Source: Caprella mutica
Taxonomy: Eukaryota; Arthropoda; Malacostraca; Amphipoda; Caprellidae
Direction of reading: 5' to 3'
Length of the DNA stretch: 64,000 bases
Assembly (NCBI GenBank): GCA_947561585.1
Contig: CANNZV010000944.1
Coordinates: 248,001-312,000 of the forward strand
Position numbers and translations under genes: made by a program
Notes under the pieces: model-generated
The model's database searches: none
The model's input: only the letters and a program-made list of their open reading frames with translations
Told to the model about the DNA's origin: nothing
In this document: piece by piece, positions 58,040 to 64,000 of the stretch
Layout: every line of letters starts with the position of its first letter
Numbering within the stretch: position 1 is the first letter of the stretch

Positions 58040-58683
58040 AAACCTGTTGTACCTACCTACCTAACTACCCACCTACCTACCTTCTTATGTTGGCCACTTA
58101 CCTACCTACCTTCTGATATTGCCTACCTACCTAACTACCTACCTTCTTATATTGCCTACCTACCTACCTACCTTCCTTCCTTCCTTCTTATATTGCCTAC
58201 CTACCTACCTTCTGATATTGCCTACTTACCTACCTACCTTCTGATATTGCCTACCTACCTAACTACCTACCTTCCTTCCTTCTTATATTGCCTACCTACC
58301 TACCTTCTGATATTGCCTACTTACCTACCTACCTTCTGATATTGCCTACTTACCTACCTACCTTCTGATATTGCCTACCTACCTAACTACCTACCTTCCT
58401 TCCTTCTTATATTGCCTACCTACCTAACTACCTACCTTCTTATATTGCCTACCTACCTACCTACCTACCTTCCTTCCTTCTTATATTGCCTACCTACCTA
58501 CCTTCTGATATTGCCTACTTACCTACCTACCTTCTGATATTGCCTACCTACCTAACTTCCTACCTTCCTTCCTTCTTATATTGCCTACCTACCTACCTTC
58601 TGATATTGCCTACTTACCTACCTACCTTCTGATATTGCCTACTTACCTACCTACCTTTTTATGTTGCCTACTTACCTACCTAC
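58040..58683. repeat. Compound CCTA microsatellite / minisatellite
   Basis: Runs of CCTACCTACCTA and CTTCCTTCCTT alternate with CTTCTGATATTGCCTAC. Repeating blocks of about 60-130 bp recur. The plus-strand open frame (LPTYLPSDIAY repeats) is an artefact. Confidence 0.93.
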
Positions 58684-59572
58684 CTACTGTTATAAAAGAT
58701 TCTGTACTGTTATAAAAGATTCTGTACTGCTATAAAAGATTCTGTACTGTTATAACAGATTCTGTACTGTTATAACAGATTATGTACTGTTATAACAGAT
58801 TCTGTACTGTTATAACAGATTCTGTACTGTTATAACAGATTCTGTACTGTTATAACAGATTCTGTTCTTTTATAAAAGATTCTGTACTGTTATAACAGAT
58901 TCTGTACTGTTATAACAGATTCTGTACTGTTATAACAGATTCTGTACTGTTATAACAGATTCTGTACTGTTATAACAGATTCTGTACTGTTATAACAGAT
59001 TCTGTACTTTTATAAAAGATTCTGTACTTTTATAAAAGATTCTGTACTGTTGTAATAGATTCTGTACTGCTATAAAAGATTCTGTACTGTTATAAAAGAT
59101 TCTGTACTGTTATAACAGATTCTGTTCTTTTATAAAAGATTCTGTACTGTTATAAAAGATTCTGTACTGTTGTAATAGATTCTGTACTTCTATAAAAGAT
59201 TCTGTACTGTTATAAAAGATTCTGTACTGTTATAACAGATTCTGTTCTTTTATAAAAGATTCTGTACTGTTATAAAAGATTCTGTTCTTTTATAAAAGAT
59301 TCTGTACTGCTATAAAAGATTCTGTACTGCTATAAAAGATTCTGTACTGTTATAAAAGATTCTGTACTGTTATTAAAAGATTCTGTACTGTTATAACAGA
59401 TTATGTACTGTTATAACAGATTCTGTACTGTTATAAAAGATTCTGTTCTGCTATAAAAGATTCTGTACTGTTATAAAAGATTCTGTACTGTTATAAAAGA
59501 TTCTGTATTGTTATAACAGATTCTGTACTGCTATAAAAGATTCTGTACTGTTATAACAGATTCTGTACTGTG
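58684..59572. repeat. 20-bp minisatellite, about 44 copies
   Basis: The unit is TCTGTACTGTTATAACAGAT, exact 20-bp period apart from one single-base insertion near 59373. The main variants are TATAAAAG and TTCTTTTATAAAAG. The main form contains the perfect 12-bp palindrome CTGTTATAACAG. It follows directly on the CCTA array. Confidence 0.95.
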
Positions 59573-59577
59573 TTTCT

Positions 59578-59645
59578 TTCGTACGTTACGCCTTTCAGAA
59601 AAAGAGGAAAAGTTTTTGACTCGGTATAGGGGTTATAAAAACTAT
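59578..59645 (+). repeat. Dispersed repeat, partner of 27487-27553
   Basis: Shares GACTCGGTATAGGGG and TATAAAAACTATAGAA in inverse with the copy in plastin intron 1, plus flanking AT-rich similarity. Confidence 0.7.
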
Positions 59646-60001
59646 AGAATTTTTTTTAAAAGGCTATTATGTTAATAAATTGAATAGAAATTCACCCTTA
59701 TGAATAATTAAATAGGAAATGATTTCAACAAAATATAAATCTATAATCTGAATAATTGAAAATATTTTAAAAATAATTTAGTTATAATAAATTTTTCACG
59801 GGTCATTCTAATATTCTATATCCTCTGAAGTTAACAAATTTGAATACTAAAAACTAATATTCTAAATATTATATCATTTCAATCAATATTAAGTATATAC
59901 ATTTTCTGGTTAATGTTCGAAGAAACAGTTAGTGATTTCAATGCAATTTCTATTCCATGCTATGATCTTTCCTTCGAATTATATAAAAAAATAGAAACAT
60001 T

Positions 60002-60242
60002 GGGTAAGTTACGAATAATTTATCGGTCGATTTCACATCTTCAGTCATATAAAAGGATATAATCATTATATTTATTGGTATCCGTGATACCTTCAGGCAC
60101 CTTGGATACCATTATTTTAATCAAAATTAGTATTATTATTATACCTGCTGGTATCATGGATACCTATTAGTAATTATTATTATATGATGTTTTCTTGTAT
60201 AACCGAAGATGTGAAACTGACCGATAATTCGTATTTACTCTA
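60002..60242. mobile_element. Family A MITE
   Basis: GGGTAAGTTACGAATAATTT on the left; GACCGATAATTCGTATTTAC on the right. Centre with GGTATCATGGATACC and GGTATCCGTGATACC. Confidence 0.83.
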
Positions 60243-61179
60243 CTTTTATATCATCTCATCGAAGTCTTCTTCTATCGGTGATATACACCGACTGTGTCCT
60301 ATCGGTTGTTAACTACCAAATGCACGATAATTTTTATTTAAACTGAAATAGACCCAGCGTATTTTGGTCGCTTTTTAAAAAATAGTTAAATGAATATTCA
60401 TTTATTCAAAATTATAATTTAAAAACTAAAGAATATTGTACAATTAAAATTTCCATTCATTTAAAAAAAGCTTAAAATCTAAACAAAGATAAAAATAAAA
60501 ATGTTGGAAAAAAAATTCATTATTTTTTTTTTAATCCCGCTACCCTGACATTTCCCCTTACGATTAATAATATCAAAAGTCAATTGAGCTAATGTCTTAC
60601 CTGCCTATGAACACCTTTAGACGCTAATCCTGTACAATATTACTGCAACATCAACCTTGCGTCTAAAGTTCGACGTTTGTCTAAGTTGTTGTACCGACGG
60701 CGCAGTTTGCCCTTGGTATTTGCCCCGTCATGTGTTAGTTAGTGCGTATGTACGTACGTACTGATCTCAAAAATATTTCAAAATAATCTCGAGGAAAAAG
60801 AATTTCTATGATATTTTATTTATATTTTTATGTGGAAATTATATAGATATTGACTATTTCTTATGATAATAAATCAATTTAATTAATGTTAATCTTTATA
60901 TATCTTTAAACATATGAAATCTGAGTTTAATTCAAGGTTATTCATTAATTATATATGCGTATATACTGTATATAAATTATACACAATGCTAAACACTCAA
61001 TCACGAATCATTATTGCATCCATACTAAATTATTCATTATCTAGTTAAAATCCTTATTAATTTATTCTTATCTTTACAACATGTGCACGATAATGTAGCA
61101 TTTGCCCCTAAATTCACTTTCGATTTCTATGTCAAATTATCGATCACTCTCAGTAGCTTCAATATCAAGTTTTGGCAGC
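60243..61179. other. AT-rich stretch, nothing recognised
   Basis: No exon is seen. A locally GC-richer piece (60640-60770, ACGTACGTACGTACT near 60747) has no ORF. Confidence 0.4.
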
Positions 61180-61357
61180 TTTTTTTTAACGCTGAAGGAA
61201 AAATTTAATGCGATTATTCCTTCAACGTTAAAAAAACGCAAGTGTGAACACATGAGCTGTTTTTTAACGCGGTGCTGAAAAATGCAAGTGTGAAAATATT
61301 TTAAGATGAGCTGTTTTTTAACGCGGTGTTTAAAAACGCAGGTGTGAAGCGGGCCTT
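61180..61357. mobile_element. Probable DNA-element terminus with internal repeats
   Basis: TTTTTTAACGC occurs three times with AAAAACGC or AAAATGC and GTGTGAA following. The right edge, AGGTGTGAAGCGGGCCTTTG, inverts to GGCCCGCTTCACACC, a form common at ends of animal DNA elements. The other end is not defined. Confidence 0.5.
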
Positions 61358-64000
61358 TGGATATAATATCAATTATTACAAGATTCGAATATCAAAAAAT
61401 AAAAAAAAATAAAACATTTAAATTAGCATTGAAATACATTCTCCATGACGAGAACAAGGAAGAAATATATAATTATTTAACTCGTTGATATAATTGGTAA
61501 CCATGATACCTGTAGGTATCCCCCGCTTTAAGTTCAATTTAATTATAAGTTAAAGAGAGGTACGATTTTTAACTTACTGCGAGGTCTGCCTGTACATGAT
61601 CATTGTTCTCTCCACAAAATAATATACATTTATATTTTTATTAGGAATACAATAATTTATATTTATTTATTTTACTCCATTTGATATTTTTTATTTTGAA
61701 GTTTAAAAAATATTATACAACTTTGGGTAGCTTTTCTGCCGTCATTGCCTTAACTAATTTGAACCTTATTACAATTTCAACATAATTACACGCGTTATTC
61801 GCATTTAAATTAATACTGTTTGGAGAGTAGCTTCAATTCAATTTTATTTATAAAATAATTCTATATATTCTCTATATTATATATTAAATTATTTATCTTG
61901 CTAAATATAACATATTTTTTTATTTTTTTACATATAAATTTATATATAAAAATAAAAGAGACCATTATTTTTCCATTTTCTCTGCACGGTGATTGTTGCA
62001 AAGGTCGCATCCACGTCGGGCACACTTTTTACTCTCTTTATGTGCCCAAATTCACGTACATGATATTCTAAAGTTACTTCCGATAGTTTTTTTCCCGTTC
62101 AACTCATTCGATTTGATCTAATTAGGTACAAGTACAGTCTGGGTCATAAGTAAGGTACTATTTGTCTATTTGTAACTGATAGTACAGTACCTGATGTGAG
62201 AAATTAATTATTATAATAATGGTTTAGGATTATATATATATATATATACTAGAACGTGTTGTTATATACAGTAGAAAACTGAAAGCCATTTATGGCAGAC
62301 TAAAGAAAATATGCTCACTATAGAGGTTAGTTCTCTTACTCAGGACTCTACTTTCACTATAGAGGAATTGTGCTGTAATAGGTTTAAGATTATATTTAAA
62401 TGCTAGTACGTATTATTAAATTGTTAATAGCTTAATTAATAGGATATTTCTTGTTGAAAAGAAAGCCATACCTTGCTAAAATGATTGTAATTAAAGTTTC
62501 TACAAATGAATCTAGATAATTTGTAACTTTTCTATTGTAAAAGTTTAAATTCACTTCCTTGATATACAAAACTGTAAGCAGAGAAAATAATATCCCCACG
62601 TCGTCTATATTCTAGAAGATTCTAGATTACACTGAATGAAATATTTAATAATCATTGATATCCTATAAGAGTGTTTAGCATTACTTTACCTGTGTTTAGT
62701 ATAGATCACAGATAGTAATAATTATACAACATGCAGTTCATTAGAAACTTATATAAAATATCTTGACAAACTTTCTTTTTATTCAGGGATGTATTGAACA
62801 AGGCAAGTTAATTGAAGGCCAATTAGTTTTTTCTATATACGAGACATGATGCCCAATATTTCACGTTTAAATGTAAGGGACCACTTTGGTTTTAATTAAT
62901 TTGTATAATTAAACGATACATCTCCACTGATTTAACAAATTTTTTTTTTTAAATCGAAAATATGCTTTTTATAAAATTATTAATATTAGTGTGACCCGTA
63001 GCCATGGCCATTAATGGTTAATTTGTACTTACATTTATTCATCAACATTATTATTACTATTTGTATTGCAATATCGTATATATTTGTTTATATTAATTTA
63101 TGGATAACAAATTGAATAAATTTAATACTCTTTTAACTTAAAATTAACTAAACTTAACTTCATTTTAAAAAGGCAAGTTTTTTTATTAGTTTTGCCCCAC
63201 CCTGTAAATATACGTATGTGCTATGGTGCCTAATAACACGTAGCTATGAATAAAAGCCATTTGTATTCATTCTTTTATTTATCATCCTGTATGACTGATG
63301 ATAGATTTGATCTTTCCGATGATATTTCGTAAGTTTCGTTCCGCGTCGTTTGGTAAAATATCATCTAAAGATTTTAACTTTTTTAAAGTTTTTAATATAG
63401 TTAATTAATATAAGAAGTACCATCAGGGAATGGAGTCTCCGCCTGATGGTAATTTATTCAATCACACTTTTCTAATTTCCTCTCATTTTCAAATCTTACA
63501 AATTTGGCATCGTGTACCCAGACCAAATTCAAAATAAATAACTACAAGTATTACAATTAATATTTTTATCCTTCTTGTTTTTAATGGAAAAATATTGTCT
63601 TTTTAAACAAAACAAAAAAACTTTTCTTTGACTGCACATATATAACTTGACGGGCAGATTTAATGAAATGAATACATAGTTAATTACATTTATGAAACAA
63701 ATGCATTTTATTTATAAATAGCTATGAAATAAAAAAACTTTTATGGTTACATATGAATCAAGTTGATAATTATTAATGTGTATATGATATGTATAAAAGC
63801 ATTCCTATATAAGTTTTATTTCAAGTTTCATCAATATTCATGAAATGAACGTTGCAGTTATTTAACTATATCCCCATATTACATGTATACCTATATCCTA
63901 TAATGTATACTACATGTATATTGTACACCTATAATGTATACTACATAAATTATATACCTATAATTCATGGCTGCCTTATAGGGTATAATTATCCTTGTTT
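61358..64000. other. AT-rich DNA to the window end
   Basis: No coding exon is recognised. A (TA)n run lies at about 62235-62250. A GGTAACCATGATACC-like palindrome near 61497-61520 hints at a degraded family A copy. GTATAC-type repeats lie at 63890-63960. Confidence 0.45.

Noticed and set aside
57911..58339. 142-codon plus-strand ORF
   Set aside because: Most of it is the CCTA microsatellite (LPTYLPS repeats).
1..64000. tRNA, rRNA or snRNA genes
   Set aside because: No conserved A/B box pair with cloverleaf, rRNA core or snRNA motif was recognised by eye. A tRNAscan or Rfam search would be decisive.

Overview
The window is AT-rich nuclear DNA (about one third G+C by eye) from an invertebrate animal, most likely an arthropod. 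The genes have many short exons with GT-AG introns. There is a single plastin/fimbrin, a HTATIP2-type reductase and a B-box protein. Much of the non-coding DNA is minisatellites, palindromic MITEs and hAT-like elements. The species cannot be fixed from the sequence alone.

Layout. 1-6.5 kb: repeats, a decayed unidentified ORF on the minus strand split by a 580-bp DNA element with a 9-bp target duplication, two hAT-like MITEs and a 20-bp minisatellite. 6.58-33.35 kb: a complete plastin/fimbrin gene on the minus strand (10 coding exons, 629 aa), whose 21.5-kb first intron holds most of the minisatellites. 33.4-38 kb: divergent intergenic DNA with a 5'-truncated LINE fragment, a second LINE scrap in the other orientation and several small hAT-like elements with intact 8-bp target duplications. 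38.07-41.30 kb: a five-exon plus-strand gene for a Lys-rich, probably nuclear protein of 602 aa with seven KEN motifs. 41.3-45 kb: hAT-like elements, one with very long inverted repeats. 45.55-49.49 kb: a six-exon plus-strand gene for an 851-aa B-box/coiled-coil protein. 51.10-53.76 kb: a four-exon plus-strand HTATIP2/TIP30-like gene (221 aa). 56.48 kb: a candidate signal-peptide first exon whose remaining exons are not found. 57.3-59.6 kb: three back-to-back tandem arrays. 59.6-64 kb: AT-rich DNA with MITEs and no recognised gene.

The protein genes do not look like a functional cluster: actin bundling, a possible cell-cycle/chromatin protein, a TRIM-like protein and a short-chain-dehydrogenase-type regulator. 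I found no tRNA, rRNA, CRISPR or obvious viral gene. The most unusual material is in the repeats. One minisatellite was built from a plastin exon end together with its 5' splice site, and a second plastin array starts at another 5' splice site. Five apparently unrelated arrays share an exact 20-bp unit. A MITE core palindrome recurs as the core of two satellite arrays. TGACGTCA sites are concentrated in plastin intron 1.
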